A stretch of DNA of 64,000 nucleotides from Ophthalmolycus amberensis (GCA_024529925.1 JAFEUB010001107.1:455001-519000), one strand, 5' to 3'. Counted from the stretch's first letter, positions 38,898 to 51,987 are shown. Notes: generated by a model not told the origin, from the sequence alone. A program made the numbers and translations.

Positions 38898-40982
38898 TTC
38901 ATAACTGTTTTCCTGAGTGTATAATCGCCATAAACTAAGAATCCCAAGTTTAGTTTGCTTAGAATGAGCCCTTCGTATCTGCATAGCGAAGGTCCTTTTT
39001 TACAGAGTCCGCCATGTCTCTACACTAGCTACAATGGCTGGTGATACAAATCCATTTTGTAAATAAACCAACAATAAGTTGGTTCATCTTTCCATGCCTC
39101 CTGTCTATTGCATCACAAATATAAAGTTGTATCTTTAAAAACGGCTCTGTGAGTCCCTAACACAGCTGAAAACATCTGTGTTTATTCCAACTGGAGGAAA
39201 TAGTGCATTTGTTATATTCTGCGGTGGATTAATCCACATTTGGTGCTCTCGTGAGTATTTAGGGCGTTAGGATGGTAGAAGTGGTATAGTGTCCAAATAA
39301 ACTACAGAGCGGCTCATTGATGGGTTTTTAATAGGTTTTGTACAACAATGGAGCTCTGTGACACAGCTCGAAAGACCAAAATGCTATTCGTTTCAGGCCA
39401 TATGAAAATTCATGTGCAGCATTAGTATCATGAGTTTGTACATGGCAGTACTGGCGATAAAAGACTGGAGTGCAGGGAGAATGAAGCCATTAGTGTAAAA
39501 GCTTCGACTGTATAATGAGTGTAATAGTATGATGTTGAGACATGAGACGAGATGGACAGCTGTGTTTTTGTTGATTGCCGTGTTTATCACAGCCTAATAT
39601 ACAAGCCATGCATAATAGTCCTCCGCTTATCTGTTGCCATGAATACAGCAAGTCAGTGATTTTCAGAAACGCATTCAGCACTGACAATGAAAATATGAGC
39701 TCCACAACCGATAATTACTTCACCAATACGCACAAGTGTCGAGACGCTGGACAATTACGAGAAAGAGGAATTGGAATATAGAGCCTTTGCTTCGTTTGCA
39801 GCCTTTCCACCGCATTGACTTTGTCCGGTAAGTGTTGAGGCAGAAACTTGGCAAATGAAGTAAGCAAGTTTTATTCAACTGCATTCATTTATTCTTCAAG
39901 TCTGGCTCCCACCAGCTGGCTGAGCGTAGCCAAACGTGATCTCTTTCAACCCCAGACTCCGAAGAGTCACAATTTCCCCTGAAATACGAATGATTTTAAT
40001 AACGTTGTCTCTCTCGTCCCACAAAGTGCTTTGGTGCACCCAGCAGAGTTTTGTTTTCCCTCTCAAAAATCACCATTTTTAGAGCCGATCATTTGCATAT
40101 CTGAGATTGCCTCACGTACAGCTTCGTTGTCGTTCCCCATCAGCAAAAGGGTTCTACTATGATGTCCTCTCCTTCTTTTAGCCTCTCGCGAGCACTTCCC
40201 TCCGTCAGCCGTGGATGATATCGATCCCGGGAGATGAAAGCGGCACCAATTAGAAAAGGAGCTGCTCTTCACTGTGCATGAGCTCTCTCGCTGCAAGGCA
40301 AACACGATCGCTGCCGTCGCCTCCGTCGTTGCGACCACACCTCGCTACCCAGCCAGCCCTCTCAGCCATTTACCCTGACATGAGCAATGGGGATATTTTT
40401 GTGCTCTTTGGCACAAGCGTCACCTTTTGGAGCTATTTATTGTCCAAAACGATGAGGATGATAGACGATACAGCAGTTTGGGGAAGGGCCCTTGACCATC
40501 AGGAGAGTGGAGGCTGTTACAGCAGAGACTGTCCTCTCAAAACAGCATTTGTCATTTGTTTTACATCGTTGAATACAGCATGGGTTTAGGTTTCCGTGAC
40601 AAGGGCCACGGGTAGCTGTTGTTCATGACTCTGTTCCGTCAGGAACAAAGACAGAAGCAGTGTGATGTTATATCCAGAAGTGTATTTGTACTGTCATTCA
40701 TTTCCCGAGGGTGGTTGTAGATACATACAGTACATACATACTTGTATACATATTGTTGTTACAACAGCAAGAAGTCTGGTGGATGGATGGAACAAAGTGA
40801 CTGTGAGCTGGGAACAACCGTCATTTCCTGCCTTTACACACCAGGTAAAGGTGTTTTATTTAAGTTGTTTGTATTTATTTGTTTGTTTTGTTGCAACTAC
40901 GCCGAGGGAAGCCTTGCGAAATTGAATCGTACCATGATCTCATTGAAACTCATCATAAAGGGGCAGCCTTGTCGTGGTTAGC

Positions 40983-41034
40983 GTTTCAACACGTTTCAAC
41001 ACGTTTCAACACGTTTCAACACGTTTCAACACGT
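40983..41034 (+). repeat. 10-bp tandem repeat, about 5 copies
   Basis: The unit acgtttcaac is repeated without interruption, ending in acgtgg. The copies are identical. Confidence 0.95.
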
Positions 41035-43279
41035 GGTTAACTTTGTAAAAGGCGACACGGTATGTTTTAGGCAATGTAAATACTTGGTTAGAAGAAGGGT
41101 TAGAAAAAAAACATTGCGGTTTGGTTCACAATAACTACGTTTGTAGTGTAACTCAAGCTACGGGCATAACGGCAACTCGAAGTGGCGGCAAACGTCCGTA
41201 AAAGTCCAATTTAATTTTGGTTTCACAACTCTGGTCTCCTGAGTAAAAATCCTGTTTTTTGTTCCTATCGAGATCCTATTGACTCAGAGCAACATCTGAC
41301 TTAAGCTACTCTAGGTCGGACATATTATGGCCTGTTATCACACAATCACTCATTTTTAAGTAACTTTTTTGCCAAATACTCAACTCTCCTTTTTAGCTCT
41401 GTTTTTGGTCTCCACCTCCATATCTGGCTCTTTAGCTGCTAAAAGCTCCACTGTGTTCACCAGCTACCTTCACATTACATATAGTTATTTGATCAACTGT
41501 CAATTGAACTTGAATTGGTGCTGCTACAATGTTGTGTTGCTGACTAGAACGAATCCCTTTTGTTCTAGTTTTGGACGACGCGCCGTTGACGGGTGTAGCA
41601 GCATATTCATGGCCAATAGAAGGAGCTGTTTAACAATTACACACTGGTTTAATGTTTGGGGAGACACTTTGGGCGATGTAGTGTCATCCCATGTCTTTCC
41701 ACCGCCTCACATTTTAGCTTATTATCTCACAGTGTGCTTTATTACCAGCCTGCTGGACTTTCCCCCATTTCTGATGTTTTAGGAGAGTCCACAGACCTCT
41801 CATCACTTCTTCTCCATCATAAATAATAGCCCGCGGAGGTCTTGAGAGATTTTTTTTCCCTGGCCTCTTCAGGGGTCTCACCTCACTCTCGTCATCTTTG
41901 CTAAGAAACCTGAAAGACTTCCCCTCGCTCCTCTTTACCTTCTCTCCTCCTGCTATTCCCCCATACTTACCTCCTCTTTGCATTGCTCCCCCTTCTTCTC
42001 TCTCTCTCTCTCTCCTTTCAAATCATTGATATTTTTTTTTCCTCCTCAGAGCTTTTATAAAATATTTACAATGTGTGGGCAGACTTCTTTCGCTGGGAAT
42101 GGGGGGGGGGGCATCATCGTTTTGAAAGCGAGTGGTAAAAGAGAAGGAGGGAGTGGCAGAGGAGGGGAAAGCAAAGGGAGTAAAAAATAAGAGAGAGTCA
42201 GATAAGAGCGATGGAAGTCCACCCAAAAGTCGTGGCATGAATATCAACGGCTCCCTTTGAAACCACTCGCCGTTCTAAATAAATGAACAGAGCTACCGAT
42301 AAAGATCGTTCCTCGAGGCTCTTGGCGCCGTGTTTTCTCCCTAAAAACCTTGTGTTTTCTCCGTCTTTACCTCTCCTTTCTTTTCAACGGAGGCTCCACT
42401 CTCTCGTTTGTGTTGTTTGTTGAAGCCTTGTTGCGGTTAACAATATCGCCTCTCCCTCCTGCTCAGATTGCTGCCTAATTAAATAAAGCCCTCAGGACTG
42501 TTCCGTAAGCGCCGCTGATGATGATACAGGCATCAACGGGGGGAAAAAACCTGAGCTGTCAACAATGCGAGACAACAGCATCTCCTTATTACTGAAACCA
42601 AAGCTCGCATAGCTGCAAAACACTTCAAGGTTTTCCCTGCTTGTTGTTTTTGTTAAATCATTGCTAAACAAATGATTTACAGCTAGAAAACTGACCAGAG
42701 AGAATACACCAGGAGCCTTCAGTAATAAGTGTTCCTCAACTTCAGGCTCAAAAAAAAATACTTTCATGTAGTATGGTGTACATTTTTGGGAGTTTTTTTT
42801 GGCATGTCTTGTTGACTTTAATTTCTTGTACACTGTAGAAATAAACCCGCAGTAAAAAGAAATATTCATGGATTAACACATTATTTTACACATTTCCCAC
42901 CTACATATACATTATTCAGTAAATCTGTAGAAAAACACATGTAAGCTTCCTGGAATCAATTTGAATAAACTTAATAAGGAATTGAAAAGGTGGATTTGGT
43001 GTTTTTTAACCTGGATTTTTCTCCAAATCTTTGTGTCTAATGGGGGAAACAATATTTTGAGAGCCGCTGCAGCCGCCGTACAGGCTGTAATGTATTGTTT
43101 TTGCCACTGACAGGCTTGATTCATTATTATGTAAAAGGCCCTGCAGAGAAATAGAATGTTTGTTTTCTTCACCTTACGCTTGATCCGGTCCATGTTTCTT
43201 CTCACAGTTTATAGACAAGGCCATTGTGAATTTCGATGGTCTGTCATTTAATATTTTTATTTTCTCATTTGTTCTCCAG

Positions 43280-43465
43280 GTGGGAGGGACCATGTACAAC
43301 ACGGGCCGCCACGTCTCCCTGCGATTGGACAAGCAGCATCTGGTGAACATCTCCGGAGGGCCAATGACGTACAGCCACCGCCTGGAGGAGATCCGGCTAC
43401 ACTTCGGCAGCGAGGACGGCCAGGGCTCCGAACACATGCTGAACGGACAGGCCTTCTCCGGAGAG
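43280..43465 (+). CDS. ca10: Carbonic anhydrase-related protein 10, internal coding exon (residues ~94-155)
   Basis: This exon encodes the core beta-sheet start of CARP X, a secreted, neuron-enriched carbonic anhydrase homologue that binds neurexins and has no CO2 hydratase activity. The 186 nt (62 codons, phase 0 at both ends) begin VGGTMYNTGRHVSLRLDK and include SHRLEEIRLHFGSEDGQGSE, nearly identical to vertebrate CA10. In the active-site strand that reads FHFHWG in CA II, this exon reads IRLHFG. The codon at 43394 gives Arg where CA II has His94, while His96 is retained (codon 43400). The Glu of QGSEH, equivalent to CA II Glu106, is kept. A possible N-glycosylation sequon (NIS) is present. 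The acceptor is a pyrimidine-rich stretch ending ttctccag and the donor is gtgcgt, a slightly non-optimal site. CA11 is less likely because its homologous stretch diverges. Whether this is the ca10a or ca10b paralogue cannot be decided here. Confidence 0.95.
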
Positions 43466-44040
43466 GTGCGTGCACTCTTCGTGTCGGCGACAGAATACTC
43501 GGCAAAGAGAACTGCAGTTCCATATAAATGATAAAAACAACATTTGAGTCGTGCATACAGACACTATTGTATTACATTATTATTAAATTATTATTTGTTA
43601 TTTAAGCCCTTGACAAATTGCAGGAGCTAAAACATGAGGACACAGTTGCCTACTTGCACATCCTGCAGGTACAAAACAACAATAGCATTCAAGTGGCATT
43701 TCTGCTCACCTGATTAGCTTAGCTGTATAGTGTACAGTGGTTTCATCTAAGCTTCTTTTGCTTTCACCTACACTAAACCACCAAAACATTAAAGTTGTGG
43801 GTTGTGAGCGTGTGAGCGTGCCCCACTGGCCCCAAAACCGACACTAGAGGGGACCCTAGTTTGACACATAGGGCCACCAGTTGGTTAAGCTGTGACATGG
43901 ACTGAGTGCCATGTTACACGGCTGGATGTCAAACGGTCAATACTATCAAATGTAATATTAAATACAAAACAAATATTGTTCCATTGATAAAAAACACTAA
44001 TAAACAATCTTTTTTTTTAACTCACTGCAGTTTTGGTACA

Positions 44041-44118
44041 CGAATATCAACAAATATCAACAAATATCAACAAATATCAACAAATATCAACAAATATCAA
44101 CAAATATCAACAAATATC
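44041..44118 (+). repeat. 10-bp tandem repeat, about 8 copies
   Basis: The unit caaatatcaa is repeated almost perfectly; only the first copy differs (cgaatatcaa). It lies ~580 bp downstream of the first visible ca10 exon. Confidence 0.95.
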
Positions 44119-44744
44119 CGGTATTTGTAGTCGCGAAAATACATTTTTCAATTCTGCCAGTCTAACTTTGTTTATCCCACTAGTTTGGATCAGTTTGCAT
44201 TTAATTCATTATGTTGATGAACGTCATTGTTATACTGGTGGGGTGAAATTCTCTGAAACATAAAGTCATCACCCGCATTGTTTTCGTAGACCACACTCCA
44301 AAGAATCTGACTCACTTTAGAAAGAAATATTTTTGCATAATCTTTTAATCCTTTTTTTCAAAACCTTAATTGGTCCTTGATGGGTGGAAACCTTGTATCT
44401 ACACTTCAAGTGCCCTTTGATTTCAGCTTCCCCATCATGCATTTTGTTAATTAATTCAGTGGAAGAAAAGGTCTCTGTGCCTGAAGGAGCCAGAATGTCC
44501 CCCAATCTGCAGAGAACCGTGTGACGCTCTAAAGAAGTGTTTTTTTTTTTACATGATGCATCAGTGCTTTTCAGCAGGAGCAAGCTTGTCTTGGAGATGA
44601 CAGTTAAGCGTTTAACTCCCTCACACACACACACACACACGTGCTCCGTCCCTGCACACACACACTTGCGCACAAACGCATACTGTCGGCATTTTAAACA
44701 TAATGACGAGCGAAAAAATTAGCGTCCCCCGGCTTTGATCGCTC

Positions 44745-44935
44745 AACTAGAATCACGAGTCGCTCACGCCGCTGCATTCCACCCGCCGCCATTAAGTGAA
44801 TGCCAATTTGTGTGGCAACAAAATAATTGCAGTCTTGACAGGCAAATTTATTATAATTAATGAAAATCATTTGTCCTCCCTCAGAGTCCGGGAGCTGATA
44901 TTCGAATCATAATAAAGCAAGTGTTTACTGTGTCC
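44745..44935. promoter_or_regulatory. Candidate conserved non-coding element
   Basis: A GC-rich block passes into AT-rich sequence with ccattaagtgaatgccaatt, aaataattgcagtcttgaca and tttattataattaatgaaaa. It is repeat-free and dense in homeodomain cores. Conservation untested. Confidence 0.3.
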
Positions 44936-44982
44936 TTCGGGGTGGAGAGAGCTGTGACCCCGAGCCTGAAAGCACACCGTGT

Positions 44983-44983
<1 letters not shown>

Positions 44984-45022
<39 letters not shown>
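44984..45022 (+). repeat. (CA)n microsatellite
   Basis: About nineteen CA units. Confidence 0.95.
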
Positions 45023-45029
<7 letters not shown>

Positions 45030-45124
45030 TAACAGAATATTGAGGCTTGCTCCGGTGCTTCATGTTTTATGTAATTTACCGTTTGTGGGTTAACACTGTG
45101 TTGGAGGAGTTCTTCAGAGGCAAG

Positions 45125-45230
45125 TAGAGAAGCTGATGCCATCTTGGTTTACGGCCATGTTGTTTTTTACTGCAAAAATGATTTCATTTGAATGTTGGCA
45201 CTCACAGACTTCCATAGTTTCTTGAGTCGG
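45125..45230 (-). repeat. Probable fragment of dispersed repeat family A
   Basis: gatgccatcttggtttacgg followed by ccatgttgttt matches the gatgtcatcgccatcttgga region of the 12115-12590 copy in the same orientation. Similarity is limited to part of the segment. Confidence 0.4.
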
Positions 45231-45888
45231 GTGATGAAATCTGTTTTGCACTCTGAATGTCTTTGCATGCGGTAAAAGATCTAACTAGAGCCTCATCTCA
45301 TGTCTCCATCTATCACATGAAGTGTCAGTGTCCCCTCCCCCACTCATCCAAACAAATCCACAGAGTTGATTGACGGCATGTGGTCCAACATCTCACTGTG
45401 AGTTGACAACAGGTGCTGTTTTTCAGTAGATCCGCTCAGATAGACAGATAGTTGTAGCTCTGCCAGAGTTACCAAACCACAGGGGAACACAACCAGGAAA
45501 AGGCCGGTAACAGATGTGTTGTTCATCTTTCTTTCTTTTTTTTTTTAAACATCCCATTCCCTTTTGCCATGTTCTCCTTCTAACATGCAACAACAGTTAC
45601 TGAGTGAAACAGCAACTAGAAAACATCCACCTCCCCCGATAGCCCACACCAGCCTTTTTTTCTTCTTTTTTTCTGAGCATAAGCAGCGCCCTCAAGGTCC
45701 AATAAGATGTTTCATCATCGGAAATGCAGAAAAAAAATTCACTCTCTTTCTCTCGTTCCCAATGGCTCCCTCTCGCCCCCGTCTACAGATGAGTGGTGGC
45801 TGTGCATGTCCTTGAAACGTGAACAAAGAGAGAAAACATTACAACTTTTTGAAAGCAAAAGCGTCCTTCTGAAATGGCAGCCCGTGTG

Positions 45889-45909
45889 TGTTGTGTGTGT
45901 GTGTGTGTG
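45889..45909 (+). repeat. (GT)n microsatellite
   Basis: About ten GT units with one interruption. Confidence 0.88.
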
Positions 45910-46894
45910 ACTTAGCTCTCCAAAGCTTTCGTCTTTAAATCACCCCTTTATGTCATCATACTCATTTTTGTTTGTGTTCAATTCCGTTTTATGGCACACC
46001 ATGGTCCATGGTAGTGAAGTATCAAAATACATACATTAAAACAGCCATAAAATAAAATGCATCATGCACATACATATCCCATGAAATAAGATAAAGTAAA
46101 AGTTATCAGCATCAACGTAGTCTAAATATTCAAATACAGCACGATATAGACTTTGTTAGGATTAGCCAGTGCATTAATGTTACTCACTGCCTCATCCAAT
46201 CTACACATGCATTTGTACTAATATGATTTATTATCAGTTCCTGACATGTGGGCACAAGTATAGTAATGAACATATCTGCCTGTGTAAAGTCCGAGCTCAC
46301 ACAGTCACATCCTCCGCCTCACTGCCCTGAAGAGGCAGATCCTCTGTCGCTGTCGCATCAGTAATCCTGAGACCGGGGTTGTTCGCATGTTGCGTTTAAA
46401 GCCGCGTGTGAAAACCGCCAGCCGTGCCGTTTTCATCCTTTCAGCCCACTGTTAACCACCGTAAAACCCCTCGCAGTAGCTTTACTGCTGACTGTTTGCA
46501 GAAGAAACAAAAAAAAAAAGGATATCTGCCTGCTGGATTGGTTGTTCCACGTCACTTGACACGTGTGTGTTCTAAAGGCTGAACTGTAATGTCTTATCCC
46601 GGGGCTCAGCCGATGTGACCTGGAAAATAGGCGCTTGGGAACGCTTGCACGCCAGGATGGGTGTCCCTCTCTCTTTTCAATGCGCCTTCTATGCGCAACA
46701 ATGGATTTGAGGTGAACGGCCCCTCATAATTCTTCTGGTCACCTCCGCTTTCTCCAAGCTTGGCTAACCATGGGGTTTGTTTTCAACCTATTACCTGCTG
46801 CTCATTTTTCTTTCCTCATATGAAGTCCCTTTAGGGATGTCGTCTCATTCCTGGATCAGCTATTACTTTTGTGAAGACAAAGTCAACATTGACT

Positions 46895-47015
46895 CATTTC
46901 ACCAAAGTTAATGCTGGTTAAGTAAACCGGCATACTTATACTTACTTATACCTAACGAAAATACTTATTTTAAGCCAAACCCCCATCTTGTCCTAAACCA
47001 ACCAAGTACTTTTGT
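46895..47015 (-). repeat. Dispersed repeat family B, reverse fragment
   Basis: The reverse complement reads acaaaagtacttggttggtt then taggacaagatgggggttt, the same core as at 63640-63700. Confidence 0.5.
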
Positions 47016-48062
47016 TAGACCTGACTCGGAGGGGCTGTATGCATGTGACGAGCCAAAACGGCCACAGACCAAGCGATGATGTGTTGAACCAGAATGACCC
47101 TTTACAGCGACAGTCAAGAGACACAGCAGTATACATGTCAAAACAAAAATGCCTCTTCCACTTTGACATGCCAGATGAAAGTGCTAAGAAGCCTTTATAC
47201 AGAGTTTTCCACGAGCACCTAAGCTCGACGTTCATCTGTTCATTGTCGAACTTGACCATGTGTTTTAGGCGAATAAAGGTTCAGTCTGTATCTGGATATT
47301 CTATGTGGATGTGTTAGTGAAGGTGTAAATGCAGGTAGAAGGTGTTGCAGCTGGATTGCTATTTTAATTGTGCAACGGCACGCACAAAGTGGTACGTCAG
47401 CCAGACCACATGCCGAGGTGGCCTGGCTCGCATCAAGTTTGGATCTCAGCGAGGTGTGGACAGCTTTGGGGCACAATGCGGATAAATGATCAAACGTAGG
47501 TCTCCTTCGTCTTCCCGCCACACGGGTCTTCGTCTCCCGAGGAGAGTAAAGGGAAGAGAGGAGGAAAACCGGGGACGGGGTCCAGCTGAGACCTGCTGTC
47601 TGAGTCCTGTTAAGTTACTGCTGATGAAAACCCAACTTTTCCTGATTTTGCTGCTTCAAAATAAAAGCTTTTAATCAAACAACAAAGTAAAGGGGGACTT
47701 TTATCTCCTTTGACCGTAAAATATGTCTGCTCACTATCCAGTCAGGGAATGTCGCATTGAAGTGTGGGCACACACATTCGGACACCGCAGACTTCCGTCG
47801 CAATGAAAAGAAAAGTGTAACCATGGCGCTACTTATGTACGTTAAAAATAAGTCAACGTTGACGGGACTCCTGGCTGAAAGTCCTGTGTTTGTCCTTTGT
47901 CGCCGCCACGGCGCCTTACTTCCTCCTTTACTCCCTTCAGAATTACTAGGGTCACTAGAGGCAGCCCTGTAGCCTCTTTGAGTTGAGAGAGAGAGAGACT
48001 AATGTGATGTGTGTTGGCTGGCTGGCTGCCACATTACAAGACATGCCAGTAGTTAATTTATG

Positions 48063-48171
<109 letters not shown>

Positions 48172-49339
48172 CGCTCCCCTGGAGCTTCTTCACAGTCTAA
48201 TCTGAAAATGAAACACCTTGGTCTTTTAATAAGTGCTAAAATATTCCAAATAGTGTTCCTTCACCAAGTTGTTTTTTCACACTCAGCCATCCAATCCTCC
48301 TCTGATAGAAAGTGCTGCGAGCTTGAGTAACTGCCTTTCAAAAAGCACTCTTTCATTTATACTGTCCGATTTGACCCGTACAAAAAGCTGATGAACTTCT
48401 AATATGTTTCTCTGCTGTACTACCGCCACAAGTGTTTCCATGGATTTCCCTCCTTCCAGGCAGCGACCGCTTTCTGTTCATTCCAGTCTGCCGTCCAGAC
48501 CTGAAACCGGGGTGATCCATCACAGGGAAGAATTCATCTCTTTTATTTTTGGTCAAAGTTATGTTGAAGTTCGGTCACAAAGCGACTATACTGAACATAC
48601 TTGTTGGTGCGTTGAAGAACACTCTGACATCGGAGTGAGCAGACTTAAAAATCTGCTTTAATTTAACAACACACTCAATTCATTTCAGCAGTTTCCATCT
48701 TTGTTTTAGTTTTTTACTCGTTGATTTGTCTATTTATTAATGTTATTTGTATAGGGAATAGTATAGCATAAACCAATGCCACATACTGCTTCATTTGTAG
48801 CCTACGCTAATTTGCAAAGGCCATCCCTAAATGGGAATGTAGAGCATTTGTGCTAGTTAAGTTGTTCCTGCACAACTGTATTTCTGTCTTTCAACAGCAG
48901 TAGACCACGATTGAGAAAAGAAAAAAAAGCAATTCTAAAACTGCCATCCCATTGTAGACTTTCTATTCTCTCATTTTCATTCACTTTCCACCAACATCCC
49001 CTCAAACTATGCAGTCCGGGAAATGATTGAAAAGCAAACACCGCTGAGCAGCTGTTCCCTTAATGACCTTTTATTTACCCATTATCACCCATTATCCGGA
49101 TCATCTGATGAAACAACATGATGATGGACAAAACAAATGGGATTACACCCAATAAATTGAACGGTTAGCCCCTGCAAACTGAAGGAGATGCCGCTCGCTG
49201 CTAAAGAGAGGATCCGGCTATATTTAATCCAAATCATGTTAAGTGTTTGAGAGGGATTCGCCAAAGGCAGCTGTTCCCAAACATTTTAAACCCCCATCAA
49301 TCAGACCAATCACCTCGTCCTCTTTGAAACACAGTCACA

Positions 49340-49530
49340 CGCACGGAAAATCACATTGAGCTAATATCATTGCGGCAGATTATCGGTCACAGAGCTTTTT
49401 TTCTCCTCCCCTCCCCAATTATCATGAATCACTATTCACGTCACGTTTCGCCCGCATCTGCACCGTGGCGGTCCTAATTGTGCTGTTTCTTAGATTTAAA
49501 TCGCATCGGAACATGAATGACGGAAGCCAA
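49340..49530. promoter_or_regulatory. Candidate conserved non-coding element
   Basis: Repeat-free block with attgagctaatatcattgcg, ccaattatcatgaatcacta and ggtcctaattgtgctgtttc. Conservation untested. Confidence 0.27.
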
Positions 49531-51364
49531 CTATATTTGGGATTATGTTGAATTGCCAGTGTAGTACAAACACAGATGATGGATGGTTTCTAGTGCTCTG
49601 GCAGTGTTCTGTCGTGCCAAGGCTCAAATAAAAAAAGAGTGTGATGGGAGCAGGCCTCGTCCGTTTGTTAGTTTTACGGATCCACTCTCCAGTTAATCTG
49701 AAGGAGGAGGTGACGGATGGATGGACGGTGAGATGGAGAGCGTCATTTCCTGCCCAGCACTTTTAAGCCCCCCCCCCTCTCGCCGTTAGCCGAGCAGCCT
49801 CTCTTCTCGCCATCGACTTGCTGTCTTCATATTTCCCTAACCCTGGGGCCAGGCCAGCCGTCATGCCATAAAGAGGCTGTCATGACCGCCCCCTCAGACA
49901 CACACACACACTCCAGAAAGCACCAAGAAAAAGTGACCCTCTCATACCCAATTCAGCGTTGTCTCAAACCCCTTCTGCTCAGTGTGGCTTCAGTGCAGGT
50001 TTCATTGCAGGTTTAGCTGACTGAAATCCCTGATGCCTGAAAGGTGGTGGCACTGCCCACTGGAGCTGCCGTCACAGTGAAAAGCCATTAGTGTTGCTTT
50101 CAATGGGAGGTTTTGGTGTGGTGACATTGGTCTTTCTTGTTTTGGATGCTTTTCCACTGAAGCAAACATTCTATAGAACCCTTTTGATACCAACAAAATG
50201 GTCCGATAACCATCAGCATAGCTGATTAACCTTTAAAACGACAGTCCGTTGTGATGTCATTCTGTAGCTTCACAGTGGTGTTCCTCATGTATTCAAATAC
50301 AAACATTCAAATTTTGGTTACAATTGTATTTTCCAAAGCCTTTCTGAAAACGTTTTTCCACGTGACATGATGACGCTGCTACATATAAGGCATTATACAT
50401 GTATCCGTAGTCAGTGTATTACCTACAGTTGCTCAGACTTTAAAAAACTCAGTGACACAAGCAAACTGACCGCTGGAGGCAGAGAAGACCAGCAGCCCCC
50501 GTGTTCAACGAGATAACATTCCCGTTGTCAAAGGAGTGCTGTGGCTATGAAGAGAGCGATATTACGGCTTCAATTTGGCAAAGTACGGCAGCACGGTTAG
50601 GCGGTGAAAATATTCAAAATGTAGCGTACTCTTAAAGGATAGCACCTTTTAGATGGGTGGAGGTGTGACTGTATTCAGTAGTTAGTGTGAGTCTGTGTTT
50701 GAACAGAGGGCCACTGTGATAGATGATGTAGTGCTTTAGGCCAACATTCAGTCCCTCTCCTACCTTGCTCTTTCTTCAACCGTTTCTGTAATAATTACCA
50801 CCTCTATTTCCACTCTTGTTTGCTTTGCATCTTGCTCTTTTTTTTCCCCGTCTCCATTTGGCAAACGGTCTCACTTTATTATGGCCCACTCTGGCCTTTT
50901 ATTGCCCACCAGCAGCAAACTTTGTGCAATTTGTCATTGAGTGGGTGTGGATGAGTTCTTTTGGCTGCCTCTGCCGCGCTCACCTAAAAATCTAATCAGA
51001 TCAGCGTAGGGCTCTAATCACTTCCTCCCTCCGCTTGATTGCATTTATAGACGTTCTGTCGCTCTGTGCTCCCCCAATCGAGCTTTTCATAATTACTCTC
51101 CTCTTATATTTGTTTATTTATATCCTTCAGTACAGTATGCCTTCCAAGCCCTTTGTCAATGAGTCAGTATGAGAAGTACACGGAGGTGGGGAGAGAAAGC
51201 GAAAGAGCCTTTGGGAAAGATCTTAAAATTTTTACGGCCTTTTTGTGCTTGAAACAAGTGCTTTACTGCCTTTATATTCATAGCAGTGTATTGCTATTAA
51301 AATATAGTACCACAGCCTAAAGGCAATACATTAGAAGCTTTAGGTTGTTGTAGTTGGTAACCAA

Positions 51365-51570
51365 AATGTGACTCAGGGGACGAGCGGGTCGTCCTTCAAT
51401 CAGAGGATCAGCGGTTCGATCCCCGGCTCTGTTAGTCCATGTCGATGTGTCCTTGGGCAAGACACTTAAACCCAAATTGCTATACGTGTATAATTGGGTA
51501 TAGTTCTGATCGGCAGGTGGCACCTTGTTAGCCCCTGCCATGTATGAATGGGTGAATGAACATGTAGTGT
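51365..51570 (+). mobile_element. tRNA-derived SINE, 3-prime truncated
   Basis: A polymerase III B box ggttcgatccc lies at 51413-51423 in a tRNA-like 5-prime region. It is followed by tgtccttgggcaagacactt aaacccaaattgc and tgtatgaatgggtgaatgaa, the body typical of teleost tRNA-derived SINEs. The usual aaagcgctttgag tail is missing here. It is not a functional tRNA gene because the A-box half and anticodon arm do not fold cleanly. Confidence 0.7.
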
Positions 51571-51753
51571 TCCCACGAAATGCACAAATTTGGCCAAAAG
51601 CTAATTATTTTGTTGATGACAACTCTCCCATCATCATTAGTTTGTACTGGTTTCAATGCAGAGTTTAGAAAAATCCAACCCCTGTGATCGGATGGCCAGC
51701 CAACCCAACGGCCACAAGGAGGCACTACTCCATTAATGTCAATCATTCATGCG

Positions 51754-51987
51754 TTATTATGAATCCCACTGCTCTTCTTGGCAAGACCCACCCTGTGCAG
51801 CATTCAAGCGCTGGGAATGGCCTCTATTCTCCACGAGGTACTGGTAACCTGATTTGTTGAGGTCCAACGCCCTGACCAATGGGTTATCCTGACCCTACTT
51901 TCGAGGTCAACGCCGAACCTTAACCAATCGTCTCAACCAGCTATGCAGGATGGGTCTTGCCAAGAAGAGCAGTGGGATTCATAATAA
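51754..51987. mobile_element. MITE-like element with ~43-bp terminal inverted repeats
   Basis: The left end ttattatgaatcccactgct cttcttggcaagaccca (51754-51790) is the exact reverse complement of 51951-51987. Pairing continues with one or two mismatches to about 51798/51945. The interior (~145 bp) has no coding frame. Its size and structure fit a non-autonomous DNA transposon. The flanks are AT-rich and no clear target-site duplication could be chosen. Confidence 0.75.

Larger units (their letters stand above)
1..43279 (+). other. ca10: Long intron (or introns) and possible upstream sequence of ca10
   Basis: No coding exon was recognised in this stretch. The N-terminal hallmarks of CA10 (the WWAYK region, QSPVNIET, and the HMIFDP segment just before the first visible exon) were looked for among the open frames and not found. 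The intron upstream of residue 94 is therefore at least 43 kb, as expected for ca10, which has huge introns in vertebrates. Short exons below ~60 codons could be missed by eye. Content is interspersed repeats, microsatellites and unannotated intronic DNA; stretches not listed separately showed nothing I could name. Confidence 0.75.

Noticed and set aside
43257..43556. 99-codon minus-strand open frame over the first ca10 exon
   Set aside because: Antisense shadow of the GC-rich coding exon; the same applies to 63203-63439.
51365..51440. Possible tRNA gene with a good B box
   Set aside because: The flanking body is that of a tRNA-derived SINE, and a clean cloverleaf with anticodon arm is not evident.
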